From: Massospora cicadina
Taxonomy: Eukaryota > Entomophthoromycota > Entomophthoromycetes > Entomophthorales > Entomophthoraceae
Direction of reading: 5' to 3'
Length of the DNA stretch: 64,000 nucleotides
Assembly: GCA_022478985.1 (NCBI GenBank)
Contig: JAKSZP010013628.1
Span: forward strand, 1 to 64,000
The notes under the pieces are model-generated. The model worked only from the letters and a program-made list of their open reading frames with translations. It did not search any database and had not been told where the DNA came from. Below, piece after piece: positions 12,181 to 22,876 of the stretch. The stretch's first letter is position 1, and each line of letters opens with the position of its first letter. Position numbers and translations under genes: made by a program.

Positions 12181-12516
12181 GGGAATTGCACCCTTGAAGG
12201 ATGACAGCTGGGAAACATGGAAAATGGGATGCTGTTTTCAATGCACACGGAGCTTCAGTCAGAACGCCCTATTACTCAATATCTCCTCCACCAAATGGGG
12301 TCCTGAACGTTTGCTGGAGAATTTGTGGGAAGGGGCCTGGATTAAGTGATGGGTGTCGAGCATAACGTAAAAGCCCTTTGTAAACTTGTGAACTGGAAGA
12401 TGCTTTCAATCCGCGAACCACTTGTAGTCTTCTATAGCTTTGGTGAGGTGTTCCCGCACTAAGCCTTGAGTCAATCTAATATGAGCAGCATGGTCCGCGG
12501 CAGCTTGAACCTCTGG

Positions 12517-13224
12517 TCACAAGCACAGGCCGACTGAAAACAAAGGGTTATAACCCAACGTTGCTTCATAAGGGGAAAACCCCATGGGCGTGTGGGTTCC
12601 ATTATTGTATGCAAATTGGGTGAGGGGGAGATCATCAGCCCAAGTATACTGCATGGCTGTAGCATAGCAACGCAGGTGCTGTTCAAGAACTTGATTGACC
12701 CGCTCGGTCTGGCTGTCAGACAGAGGATGATATGTCATGGAGTGACAGGGGGATATTTTCAGGATTGATAGGAGTTCACTCCAAAACCGCGCGGTGAACT
12801 GGGAACCACAGTCGCTGACAATCTCCTGGGGGAGACCAAACATTGAAAACACATGGCGTACAAAGAGGTGGGTAGTTTCTTCAGATATAATAGCGGAAGT
12901 GCAGGGGATAAGGAGGGAAAATTTTGTAAAGCAATCCACCACTACCATCACCGCTGTGAACCCATTAGAACAGGGGAGCTCGACAATAAAATCCATGGAC
13001 ACTGATGTCCATGGACCCTCCACCTGCTGTAAAGGGTGCAGGAGGCCATTTTTACCAGAGCGATCTGACTTGGCCCTGGCACAAGTAACACAATTGGCGA
13101 TCCAGCCCAGGACTTCTTTTGTCAAACCTGCCCAATTGTAGGTCCATTTGATCAAATTGATGCATTTCTTAGAACCAGGGTGACCAACTGTGGGGGGGTC
13201 ATGATGGGCGCAAATGTACTTCAT
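12517..13224 (-). CDS. pol: Element B integrase (235-residue open frame)
   Basis: Uninterrupted. The zinc-binding part has His8/His15 and Cys45/Cys48 (NCVTCARAK). The catalytic triad is intact: Asp78 in SMDFIVELPC, Asp138 in IVSDCGSQF, and Glu174 in SQTERVNQ, with exactly 35 residues between the last two (DX35E). Integrases join element cDNA ends to chromosomal DNA. The frame is part of the polyprotein, not a free gene, and M1 is just an internal Met. It is intact even though the rest of pol is broken. The C-terminal part continues below 12517 after a stop. Confidence 0.9.
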   Translation of the reverse strand: MKYICAHHDPPTVGHPGSKKCINLIKWTYNWAGLTKEVLGWIANCVTCARAKSDRSGKNGLLHPLQQVEGPWTSVSMDFIVELPCSNGFTAVMVVVDCFTKFSLLIPCTSAIISEETTHLFVRHVFSMFGLPQEIVSDCGSQFTARFWSELLSILKISPCHSMTYHPLSDSQTERVNQVLEQHLRCYATAMQYTWADDLPLTQFAYNNGTHTPMGFSPYEATLGYNPLFSVGLCL

Positions 13225-13225
13225 T

Positions 13226-13900
13226 TCAGAAAGAAGGGGGAACCCAAACGTGAGATCTAAAATAAATAAGACCCTCCTTCAGTGAATATAGGGAGTGTTT
13301 ATGCTTCTGGTGAGATAACTGTTTGATCAACTCCACGCCCTCAGGGAAGGTCATTTGACTGGCTAAGACCTGAGCAACTAATGGAGCGTCGGGGGCCAGA
13401 GCAGCGGAAGAAACAACAGGGGGAACAATTGACAAGATTTGGGTGGTAGGAATCACAGTAACGAGGTCCACTTCCTCCAGATCTGTGTAACTGTGGGCGG
13501 GGCTGTGGCTTAGAAAATCAGGAAGTACATCTAGTGCCCCTTTTATGAATTCATATTTGAAATTGAAACTGCACAGGTCCCAATAGGTTTGGGCTTGCTG
13601 GTTTGCCAATTTTTGGGGTTTACAAAAGTACAACAGGGCCTGGTGATCCATGCAAACAGTTAATTTATGTCGAGCACCCTGTAATAGATACCTCCAATGA
13701 GTTAAGGACCATGCAACAGCTGCCAACTCCTTGTCATAAATAGCCCAAGACTGCTCCATGGGGGTAAACTTTCAGGAAAAGTAGGCGACTAGGTGTTACA
13801 AACCATCGTGCTCCTGGAGCAACACTGCTCCAACAGCTACTGATGACGCGTCGCATGCAACATTATATGGCTTGGTGGGATCAGCGTGTTTAAAAATCTG
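13226..13900 (-). pseudogene. pol: Element B RNase H and linker
   Basis: A 177-residue open frame (13759-13226) holds MEQSWAIYDKELAAVAWSL and MDHQALLYFCKPQKLAN, typical of Ty3 RNase H, then a linker with a hydrophobic segment leading into integrase. RNase H removes RNA from RNA:DNA hybrids during replication. The first catalytic region lies upstream in another frame (about 13800-13900, ACDASSVAVGAVL-like). Confidence 0.85.
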
Positions 13901-13928
13901 AGGGGATACAAACACCTCTTTGATTAAT

Positions 13929-14997
13929 TCAAACGCCTGTTGGCACTCGTCCGTCCAACAAAAGGGTACGTTTTTCCCTGTGAGTGGGTGGAGTGGGGAG
14001 GCGAGCTGAGAGAGTGCGGGGGAAAACTTTTTCTAAGAAAATGATGGTTCCCAAGAAACTCCATAGTTGTTTCTGGGTAGTCAGAGTTGGCCATTCCCAG
14101 ATAGCATCCAACTTATTGGGAGGGATTATAACACCATCTTTAAGGACCAGGTTCCCAAGGAAAGTGACCTCCTCCTTATAAAACTCACACTTGGACGGTT
14201 TGAGGAATAACCCTGCCTTATGCAAGGCGACACCACCACTTCCAAGTTGATAGCATGTTTTTCGGAAGTTGGGGAGTATACCAGAATATCATTGATGTAT
14301 GCAACAGCACAGGTGAACTGGAGGTCACTAAGTACATTATCGATCATCCGTTGAAACATAGTGGGAGCATTCTTCAGCCTGAAAGGCATTACCAGAAGTT
14401 GGAAAATGCCACGCTTTGTCTAGATCGCTGTTAACCATTTCTGCCTTCCATTACCCAAATTTGTTTGAAGGCGTTCACCAGATCCAGCTTAGAGAACACA
14501 CGGGATTTGGCGATTGCCTGACTGATTGTCTACTCCAGAGGCAATGGGTAGGGATCAGTAACTGTTATTTTATTCAAATGGCCGTAATCCATGCAGGGAT
14601 GGAGAGAACCATCCGCTTTTTTGGCGAAGATGATGGGGAAGGCAATGGGTGAGGTCTCCTTGAACAACCAACCTTTTTTCAGCATATCATCCAACCAGGT
14701 ATTGAGTGCAACTTCTTCCTCCGCTGTATGGGGATACAACAGGAAGTTGATATTCACCAACTCCATGGTCATTCAAAACCCACAATTGTACCTGGTGTGC
14801 TTAGGCAGATGATCCGCCTTTTCCATATCAAAGATTCTCTGATAGCACATTAAGTTTTCAGGGAAATTGGCCAGAACGCCTGCAGAAGTGACTAGGGTAG
14901 TGATGGAGCTAGTTCCTTGTACTTTCTTGAGGGTGTTGATCCAAAGGGAATTCTCCCTCCAAATGATCATTGGTGAATGACAATGTATTAGACTCAA
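13929..14997 (-). pseudogene. pol: Element B reverse transcriptase
   Basis: Segments in order: VELVNINFLLYPHTAEEE (around 14740), MDYGHLNKITVTDPYPLPLE (14590-14530), MPFRLKNAPTMFQ (14389 on), then the active site as Tyr-Ile-Asn-Asp at 14299-14288, and CEFYKEEVTFLGN. The usual motif is YIDD; Asp to Asn in the catalytic pair should abolish activity. Frameshifts at about 14530, 14390 and 14200 separate the pieces. Confidence 0.87.
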
Positions 14998-15164
14998 AAT
15001 GAATCTTCACATGTTGTTGACGCCACCATCCCACACCTAAGATCACCAGAAACACCAAGTCTGGCATAGACAAAAAAGCGATCAAAGAAGCTGAACTAGT
15101 GGATTGAAAAAGGTACTGGTCGGTGAACAACATACATAGGGTTGATAAGCAGATGAGGCCACCA

Positions 15165-15518
15165 TCACTGAGGAGCCTGTATCCGTCTCAGTTTTAATTG
15201 TTGCGCCAATTCAACACTCATAAAATTTCCCACAGCTCCAGTGTCCACCAGGGCCTCAAAAGAGATGTGATGAGAACCAACGCTAATCTTCATGGGAACT
15301 AAGAAGTAAGCGTAGTTCTCATTTTTGGTAGTTGTAGATGAATCCATCGATATCAAAGAGATGGTGGTGGGATCTGGGGAAACCAAAGGGCAAATAGCCG
15401 CAGCAACTGTGGGGTATGGTTTAGGAGGCTCGAGTGTGGCTGGTCTAATGTGGTCAGAATAATCCTCTTTATAACCTGGATCAGTTGGAAAGAAGGGACC
15501 ATTGCTATGCCTATACAT
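15165..15518 (-). pseudogene. Element B N-terminal peptide plus protease
   Basis: A 117-residue frame starts MYRHSNGPFFPTDPGYKEDY and ends in the protease, with SFEALVDTGAVGNFMS carrying an intact Asp-Thr-Gly. It begins only about 45 bp inside the 5' LTR. There is no space for a capsid gene. The N-terminal peptide matches that of C and may be the remnant of a Gag C-terminus. Confidence 0.82.
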
Positions 15519-15561
15519 GTGAGAAAGGCGGATATGGCTTAGAAAAATGGTTGGTCAATTA

Positions 15562-16679
15562 TGTCAGATGGACAGCAAGTAAGATTTAGACTGGCCTGCC
15601 AGCCCAGATGCCAGAGCATCCAAACAGCAAACCAGAATGCCCGAGGCACTGCTGCTAATATGATGAATATGGAACCAGAATAAAGTTCTATCAATATCTG
15701 CCAGTGAGCCAGAATTTCATATAGGCACAGAATAAAGTATCAGATGCACACAGCCATTAACCCCAAGGGGTACAATAACGCCAGCGGATAAGGCGGCTTA
15801 ATATTTAACATGTAAAAACTAATTTTTGGGAAGAATTTTTAATGGAAATTTAGGAAAGAAAAATTGACCAACAATTTTCTCAGTGCAATGCAACTGATTA
15901 AATAGTAGTTGATTTGGGGGAAAACAAAGCTGGGATCAAGTCCCTCAAATTTGACCTAACCAGCGAATTATTTGAGAATGGGCGGGTTAGTTCCTTGGGA
16001 ACTGTCATCACAAAATTTGGTGGTGGGCTGAGCCACTATCAGTTTGACCTCGAATGCCTAAACCAAGGCTCAACTACATTTCTGACAGTTGGCATGATGG
16101 TGTTCAGCCTGACAAGCGGTGGGAATCCCCCAAGGCCACCCCACATAGGGGTGGGCCCAATTGGTTGGGAATGGGTTCAGGACGCCCAACCCGCCCTTGC
16201 TCAGTTGCTGGGCCATTTGTTCAGTCAATGGCATTGCATTGGGCGCAACACCTGATTTGTCAGCAGGAAGCTGACCATGGGGTGATGCCTGACAGATTTG
16301 GGAGGGGAGAGATTTTTCTGATCATCATGTTAATTGAATCACAACTGTCAGACATTCCGGATGATAGATCAGTCTTAATACCTTTTTGCCCATTTAAAAG
16401 CTGAGCATTGGGTGAATTGCTGCTCAAATTGGTTACAATTGATTTTATTTCAGTGATCTTGGTTCAGTAAAACTGATTCTTCATAAAAGTTCTGCTGAGG
16501 TGAGTTTGGGTACTGGACACAGGATCCAAAGTGGGAGAGCTGTTACCCAGCGCTCATCTACTATGTGAGCAAGATCGCCCTGAGTAACGAGGGGTACAGC
16601 CATCCTCTTCAGTGCCTTCTTACTTGGGAATGGGAAAATGACCCGGTCAACACCCAGCGGATGTTCCCTGGGACTTACA
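15562..16679 (-). repeat. Element B 5' LTR
   Basis: 1118 bp, direct repeat of 10729-11851 with scattered substitutions. The outer end abuts ATATC, part of the target duplication. On the minus strand it retains CAG (not TAG) at the codon that ends the LTR-entering frame in the 3' copy. Confidence 0.92.
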
Positions 16680-16684
16680 ATATC

Positions 16685-17640
16685 TAGCTACTTTCAATGG
16701 CACTGATAGTTGTCCAACAGCTACCAATCCGCTGCCCACCCTGCACCAATTCCACCATGGGGTACGATCCTACCTCCCCCTCCCCCAATGCTTGTTTCTG
16801 CAGATGCAACTGCAGCCACCAATAAGACCCCACCTTTCCCCAGTGCCACACATGATTCCAAAATCAAGCACAGGATTGGACCACAGTTTGATCCCATGCA
16901 ACACCCAACAAATCAACTAATACTCAACCATATGCTGACTCCCTAATTCTATTTTGCCAAACCCATGGGAGTTTTTGGATGAAATTGACAAATCATGTAA
17001 TATCATTGAAAATCCATCACTGCAAGTCAACCAGTTCTGTAATGCAAATGGGATGCAGAATTCCCCTCGTTTATATGCCCCAAAACCAAATGCTGAACCA
17101 TTCCACAGCAACCACCAGCTTGCAGTAGAAGCAGCCGCCACACCAGATTGCCATCCCCTCCGCAAAGCCACTGCCAAATTAGTGGAAGCATTCACATGAG
17201 GAATTTTACCACCTGTTATTCCTGAAAAACTTACTCCAAAAAGTAAGATTAACATGAAATAACTACACAAAAAAGTCACTGACACTCTCCAGAATGTGGT
17301 AGCTGTAGCACGGAATCCAAAAGCTAAGATTACCTGAGCCAACATTGCAACATTTGTTAGATCACCAGTTGCCCGCATTAAAGCTGAAAAAGCTTTAGCT
17401 GAATATATTACTGCCATTTTTATGCTTGACAATTTCTTGGAAGTACCAATCATTAGTGATATTGAACCACATACCGCCAATGCCCCAACGCTCTTGCCAT
17501 CTGCCTTGACACACACCCTACTCTGGGAAGGGATAGCTGCTGCTGAAGATGAGCCCCCAATTCCCCCTCCACTTCCGCCATGGAGGGATAAGTGGTCTAC
17601 GCTGCCCACCTGGTTGGTTGTTTCATTAGGTTGATTCATT
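16685..17640 (+). pseudogene. ORF1-like protein, C-terminal half
   Basis: Continues the gene cut at 10728. Pieces match the 58110 copy: HQSAAHPAP-type Pro-rich linker (here YQSAAHPAPIPPWG), NPWEFLDEID, SNHQLAVEAAATPDCHPL, and the conserved HTANAPTLLPSALTHTLLW near the end. The C-terminal part looks helical. The function of this half is unknown. Stops at several points. Confidence 0.8.
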
Positions 17641-17764
17641 CAATCTCTCATTTGGGCATTTTTTTTGAATCAATTAGTTACGTTATTTTAGTTTAAGATA
17701 TCAGTTTGGTAATGCCCATCCCCTGGTTGGCTTACCTCAGTTAAATAAAAGTCATATTAAAAAA

Positions 17765-18419
17765 TTCGTAATATAGCTCCTAAGGTATCAGGCTAGGAAG
17801 CCATATCACATGGTGATGAAGCTTTCTGGGAAACTTTTTTTCTGGAGCCGCTTAGCTTGTGGACCATGGCGGATAGCATAGGGGTTAGGGCATTAGCAGC
17901 ATGCGGCATAAGGAGGTAGAGTTGTGGGTTTTCTTTGTTAATGAGGCCAGCAGTGTCTATCGCCTCAAAGTATTGAACAAGTTGATGCTCCACAAAAGTG
18001 ACGAGAGCTGCCACACAAGTGAGCGACTTGATGAGTTTCCAGGTTTGGAGATAATCTGGATTAAACATCAAAGTTTTTGCTGCATTAATGCAGGCGCGTC
18101 TTACACCAAATGTGAGCTCTTCAATTCTTTTCTTTACATCTTCATCAAACTCATGAAGAAAATTCGGAATAAGGACCTTCAACAAGGGGCTCCATCGCCC
18201 CATGGAATTGCTGGCGGAAAAGGGTGTTAGCAGGGGCAGCAGCAGCATCAAATGTTATTTTAACGATAGCTTTATATAAAGTAAACACATTATTAGGGGG
18301 AAAATGGTGTGAACGCTAATTGGGCTCATACACATCTCATCATTGGAGGGTACAGCGAAATTCCCATAGATAAGCTGAGGTCAGATCACTTCGCATTGGC
18401 CCATTACAAGAAATAAAAA
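17765..18419 (-). mobile_element. ORF1-only element (subfamily 2), 5'-truncated body
   Basis: Reverse-complement of 26034-26600 over most of its length (for example AGCATAGGGGTT and GAGAGCTG-CACACAAGTGA). The minus-strand frame 18251-17793 (152 residues) is the ORF1 C-terminal part, with LLMPHAANALTPMLSAMVH. Its 3' tail is at 9798-9880, displaced by the element at 9881-17752. The 5' end is truncated near 18419. Confidence 0.75.
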
Positions 18420-18432
18420 TATTAGATACTCA

Positions 18433-18730
18433 AAACTTGATTTCAGCGTATAATCAATGATCTTCCATCTAATTTAGGCTTAGCGTCCAGTCATATCAAA
18501 TTCCTGACAGACAATTTCCTTTTTGTGATTGTAGTCTCATAGAACCCCCAGGGTGGTCTGTTTTGAAACCTTTCATTTTAGATGATTCTGAATATCTTCC
18601 TCCTTTATCTTTTATTTCAGAGGATGGTGCCTCCCGCAGATTACTATCAGCAATCAAAGTATTGATAGGGAGGTGGGATTCAACTTTGACTTTATTCAAT
18701 ATGTCTTAGACTAGGGTTTGAGTCCTAATA
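18433..18730 (-). repeat. Candidate 3' LTR of J
   Basis: Matches 62540-62867 on the same strand (shared GATGCCTCCC / GGTGCCTCCC block, then AACTTT and GGTTT-AGTCC). On the minus strand it starts TATTAGGACTCAAACC against TGTTGGGACTTAAACC in the other copy. It follows directly on the integrase C-terminus. It could instead be a piece of LINE, since the other copy borders LINE ORF2. Confidence 0.45.
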
Positions 18731-18739
18731 ATGACCCTT

Positions 18740-19650
18740 TAGGATCCTGTCAGAGTGGCACACAAGCTATGCTGAATCATCCATGTACCCAGTTGCCAAC
18801 CATGTTTTTCTCAACACTAACAATGAAGTATTCAGATCTGTATTTATGTTGGACCTTGTAAGGCCTGGAACAAGAGATACAAGCTTATTAGTTCTTCCCA
18901 GAGGCGATGGTGTTAAAAATCACTAAGTCTCCAAGTTGGTATAATGACAGGGAGGGTTGTTGTAAAAGTCTTTTACCAGTCTCCTGGTTTTGGTAGTAAT
19001 AACGAATCAGTGGCTAGAGATTTATATTGAGTGGTCTTATCTGTAAGATCTCTCAAGGTAATATCAAAGGTCTCAGGAGTTGCTGAATATAATATTGTTT
19101 TATTCTGTTTGGTAAAGATGGCTCCCTAATGTAAAGTGCATCAGAAGGACACATCTTTATTATCAGGTTGTAGATGAAATGATAATCAAGTAAAACACTT
19201 AGTAGAAAATGGTTATAATAACAATTCAGTAGAAGCTAAGGCTTATAATGGTAATGAAAGTGCCATTGAACCTCTCTAAAGCTTCATTTAAGGCAGGGTT
19301 GTAGTGTGCCAATAAAGCTTGGGGAGTTGAATATACTAGTCAATTACTAATCCACCTCTTAAGTAAAATTTTTAGGACATTCTAGGATAAGAGCACCCTT
19401 AGGCTACCATGCTGCATGAAGAGATGCTGATACAAGATTATGGCTTTTGTCAGGTGGTGGCTGTAGGGATGGACACAGCATTAATCCATTTTAGTGAGGT
19501 AGTCCTTGGCCAATATTATATATCGATGGGCATGGACTCCTGTGGACAATGGACCTATAAAGGTGATTCTTACCGCATGTAAAGGGACTGAAGGAGCATT
19601 TGCTTGATGTTAAAATCTTGGGTTAGGCTTTTTTGAGTTTTATATTTGAA
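18740..19650 (-). pseudogene. pol: Element J integrase core and C-terminus
   Basis: Minus-strand segments in order: PLSTGVHAHRYIILAKDYLTK (about 19540), FMQHGSLRVLLS (about 19400, second Asp lost), then LGDLVIFNTIASG and SRPYKV (about 18950-18850), the usual post-catalytic domain. Stops are frequent. The zinc-finger half is at 45.33-45.6 kb, beyond element G, which split the gene. Confidence 0.7.
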
Positions 19651-20605
19651 TGTCAGGTCTTCAAAAGCTATGCAATCTACAGTTGCTATAGCTCTATAGT
19701 TATCTCCTAGTAGAATTCTAGTTTCCAAGGCAAATTTCCAGATATAAAAGAGGTCTTTGTCAAGGAAAATCTCTGCTTAAACGCAGGCAATATCTCTAGA
19801 CAACGCAAGGTAATATCTAGTAGATTGTGGCAAAAATTGAAATTAAAAATGATTTTAACTTTATTGATCTAAATTTGGGGATAATTAAAGCTTTAATAGA
19901 AGTTTGATTATGAGTATGATACAAGTTGGTGGAAGTTCAAGAGTTAAGTGGGTATAGAGATTTCCTGAAAGATGCAGCGGAATGTGGAGGTTTACATTGG
20001 GTACAATCTTACCTGATTGATGCAGCGTACATATTGGATTTTGGGCGTGGGATATGCTCGCTGATGCTTGTTTGCCTAAATTCCAACAATTGGGGATTGA
20101 AACCACTGAATTTAAAAAAGTTAATTAAACTTTAAAAACTAGAAAGTAGTGATTTATAAAGTTTTATTAAGAGCCACAGGAGGTAAGAAAAAACGAACCC
20201 TCTCAATATCTGATCATTCAGTATTTAAACTGAATCGAGGGTCAAAGGGAATTCAATGGTAAGTCAGAATAGCTTGGTATGACCCAAATTAGGGAATATT
20301 TAAATTCACCCTAATAAAGCTCAGAAAATTTGATTCATTTTAGCCAAATGATAGATGGGGAGTTATTATTAGACAAGATGTAACCATGGGGTAAAAATTT
20401 AAGATATTTTAGCCAATCCCCTTTCAAGAAAATTAATGCACCTTGGGGGACACCAACCACGCCTACAAAAGGGGGTGGTCCCCGCTTAGGTGTTAGTCCT
20501 TAAATAGACGTGATAAGGCAGGGAGGGACCTCATAGGAGCTCCCTTGATTCCGCTGATGAGTCATAATACCTCAGCTACCCAAACTCAAACTATTTGGCC
20601 AATTT

Positions 20606-22530
20606 ATTTTTATTTAACTGAGGCAAGCCAACCAGGAGATGGACAATACTGAGCTCTGAGAAGCAATACTTATACAAAGCTAGAATTTAAACAAACAGAA
20701 AGAGGCAAGCGTATCACTCAAACTGAACCAAAAAAGTAAAAATAAACTAAAATGAGCCAACCAGGCTGGATGCGGTAGGCCACTATGTGTCCATGGTGAG
20801 GGGTGTGTTAGAATTGTGATGCTCATCTTCCTCTCTGTGTTGGACAGTGTATGGCAGAGCGCTGAGAGCATGTGAATGGGCGCACCCTCAAAATGGGGGT
20901 TGATGACGCAAAGTGGCTTGGGAAGCTCAAATTTAGCTATGTAGAGGGTTGTGATATATGTGTATTGGCTTTTTCAGCCTTAAGGAAAACTTTTGGTAGC
21001 GTGGTAAAGGTGGAAATGTTGTTGCTGGTAATGTGGGTCTTGGGGCTAAATTTTGCAAACATCACAACTTTTTTACTGCCTTGTGGGCAACTTGTTGGAA
21101 TCAGATATTTTTTATGAACTTGTTGCATGGGGGAAAGACAGGGGCGGGTACTCCCTTAGCCAAGACTGTGACTAATTTTGCTACGGCCTTTTGGAGAGGG
21201 TGACAATCAGGAGAGGCAACAGCCTCTTTGGTGAGTTGTTGGTCACTTTGGAATTCATCAGCATCTGAGTGTAGAGCATAGCAGAAAGCTGTAAATTGAG
21301 CCACATAATCTGCGTTTAGGTACATTTTGAGACCTGATGCCTTGACTGAGTTGGGGATGTAATTTACCAAATTATCAACCCCCTCCAAATAATCCCAATG
21401 ATTTTTGTTGAAGTTGATAGGTTGATCGGCATATGGATGGGCTGGATTGGGTGGCTGGGTGAGTTTTATTTTGAATTTATCGGGTTTATGCTGGCTCCTG
21501 ATTAATTGGAGTAGGAGTGGTGGTTTGGTATGTCGGTTTATTATTGGTTGAATCCGTGGCAGTTGCATCTATCATTTTGGTTGGAGGGGGAGGAGGATTG
21601 TGCCCCATTTGAAAAAGTTTTTATGTTGGCTATGGAAGCATCATGTAGGGAGTCAAGCGTGTGGGCTTCATCTTGGGCTATGGTGGGGAAGTGCTGCTTT
21701 GAGTGGTCCAGGTCAAAACAAATGGTGAAGATCGTGCGCCCCTTATCTACTATGGCCAAGAAAGGGTGGTTGGGCAGAGTGGACAACGGTGCAAGAGGGA
21801 ATCAAAACGTAAAATTTGTTTGATATTGGGCATATGGTTGCAAAGGCGCGAGGGCCCGCAAGTTGGTTGGCTCTGTTAAGAACCACAAATTGTAAAATGG
21901 GGTCAGCGCCATATACAGACAACCCAGCTATTTTTAGTTGTATAAAGTTTCAGGGGTGAGGTGGGTGGGGAGGCATCAATAATAAACCACAAGAGTGGTG
22001 TCATCAGGTAACTGGGTGTGAGTGGCTGGGATGGGGGTTTCCTGGAACACAAGGGGAATGTTGGCTGCAATTGCAGCATCAGTTTCACAAGTGACGCTGA
22101 GGTCAAAGTATTACTTGTAGGGGCAGAAGTCAATAAATCCTGCAAGCTTCATAAGCGCCTGGGCTAATTCTATTATTTGTTTGTCATTGTAGGGGAACAA
22201 GTCGCCATACTCAACCTGGAGGCCAAATTGCATCTTGCTTTGAGGGAGCACAATAGGGCTATGAGGCACCGTTTGAGAATGTTCATGGTGGAGGGCGAGA
22301 TCCTTTGGGGGGATGTATCAATCCAAGGAATTGGGGTGGACTGGTAAATCTGGTTCAAAGCGTTTCCCCTCTGGGTAGATGCTAGGGGGTTTCGCCGCTG
22401 CCCCATTTTGAAGCAGCAGGCGTTTGGGCCAAGGACATTGGTTTTTTTCTAATTGTCGGTTTTTTGGAGTTGCTAGATCTTCTGTAATTTTAAATTTGCT
22501 AGAATATGTTATTGAGCGGAAATAAAAAAA
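20606..22530 (-). mobile_element. ORF1-only element (subfamily 1), full length, minus strand
   Basis: About 1925 bp. Flanks are TTTGGCCAATTT (20594-20605) and CTTGGCCAAGTTTT (22531-22544), a plausible target duplication. Reading the minus strand: leader of about 90 bp, ATG at 22438, ORF1, then the tail GTCCATCTCCTGGTTGGCTT followed by TTAAATAAAAATAAA. It contains no RT. It is inserted in the 3' LTR of G. Confidence 0.85.
20690..22438 (-). pseudogene. ORF1-like protein of minus-strand copy
   Basis: Starts MSLAQTPAAS at 22438. The knuckle is degraded (ICFDLDHSKQHFP near 21720: the first Cys and last Cys are lost). Then come PYADQPINFNKNHWDYLEG, SDQQLTKEAVASPDCHPL (21240) and the C-terminal MLSALCHTL (20871). 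It aligns end to end with the 58110 copy in shifting frames. Non-coding now; the founding protein was probably RNA-binding. Confidence 0.78.
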
Positions 22531-22876
22531 CTTGGCCAAGTTTTATTAGTATTAAAAGTATTACCCCAATCCGTTGGTTCTACTGAGAGTTGGGTAGGGT
22601 CTTTTGACCAATTTTATATAAATTGAAACCTAAATCACTTTTTATACAAGATCAGGCTCACAATTGTCTGACAATATTCAGAAGAAATCCAAATGATTAA
22701 ATCTTGGCAGATATACTGGAAGATGAAGGAGGGATTTGAGGTTTTAGTTGCTTATTTGGGAGTTCATTGTTCATTGAAATTTTGGTTAGATGCTGTTGGA
22801 ACCCCATTGATTGAGATGCATACTAACTCACGTCCCAGCTTCATCCATACTAATGCAAATCCCATCATTACCAACA

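Larger units (their letters stand above)
10729..16679 (-). mobile_element. Ty3 chromovirus B, complete with both LTRs
   Basis: LTRs at 10729-11851 and 15562-16679 enclose a minus-strand pol. In plus orientation the LTRs begin TGTCAG and end CTTACA. Flanks are ATATT (10724-10728) and ATATC (16680-16684), a 5-bp target duplication with one change, as expected for Ty3-like integrases. It is inserted in the ORF1 of the element spanning 9881-17752. The internal region has protease, RT, RNase H, integrase and chromodomain but no capsid gene. Best-preserved integrase of the window. Confidence 0.93.
9881..17752 (+). mobile_element. ORF1-only LINE-dependent element (subfamily 1), split by element B
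   Basis: Outer flanks are CATATTAGAAAA (9869-9880) and CATATTAAAAAA (17753-17764), a 12-bp target duplication with one mismatch. Without element B and its 5-bp duplication the element is about 1.9 kb. It starts with a short leader, has an ATG at 9968, one long ORF1-like frame, and ends with the tail GCCCATCCCCTGGTTGGCTT followed by TTAAATAAAAG. No RT or endonuclease sequence is present. The same 1.9-kb structure recurs at 20606-22530 and 58020-59946. Confidence 0.85.
19651..22876 (-). repeat. Element G 3' LTR, interrupted
   Basis: 19651-20150 matches 44757-45180 (GGCTATGCAAT / AGCTATGCAATCT and the ATATCTCTAGA / ATATCTCTTAGATAACGC blocks). 22680-22876 matches 45140-45332 (GGAACCCCATTGAT, then CCATCATT). 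The gap contains the ORF1-only element at 20606-22530. About 430 bp at 20160-20590 has no partner in the other LTR; I see no feature in it. Confidence 0.6.

Noticed and set aside
12794..13141. 115-residue plus-strand frame
   Set aside because: Antisense to the intact integrase of B with D-D-35-E; a shadow frame.
16917..17639. 240-residue open frame on the minus strand
   Set aside because: It is antisense to the ORF1 C-terminal half on the plus strand, which aligns with three other copies; the minus frame has no conserved match in them.
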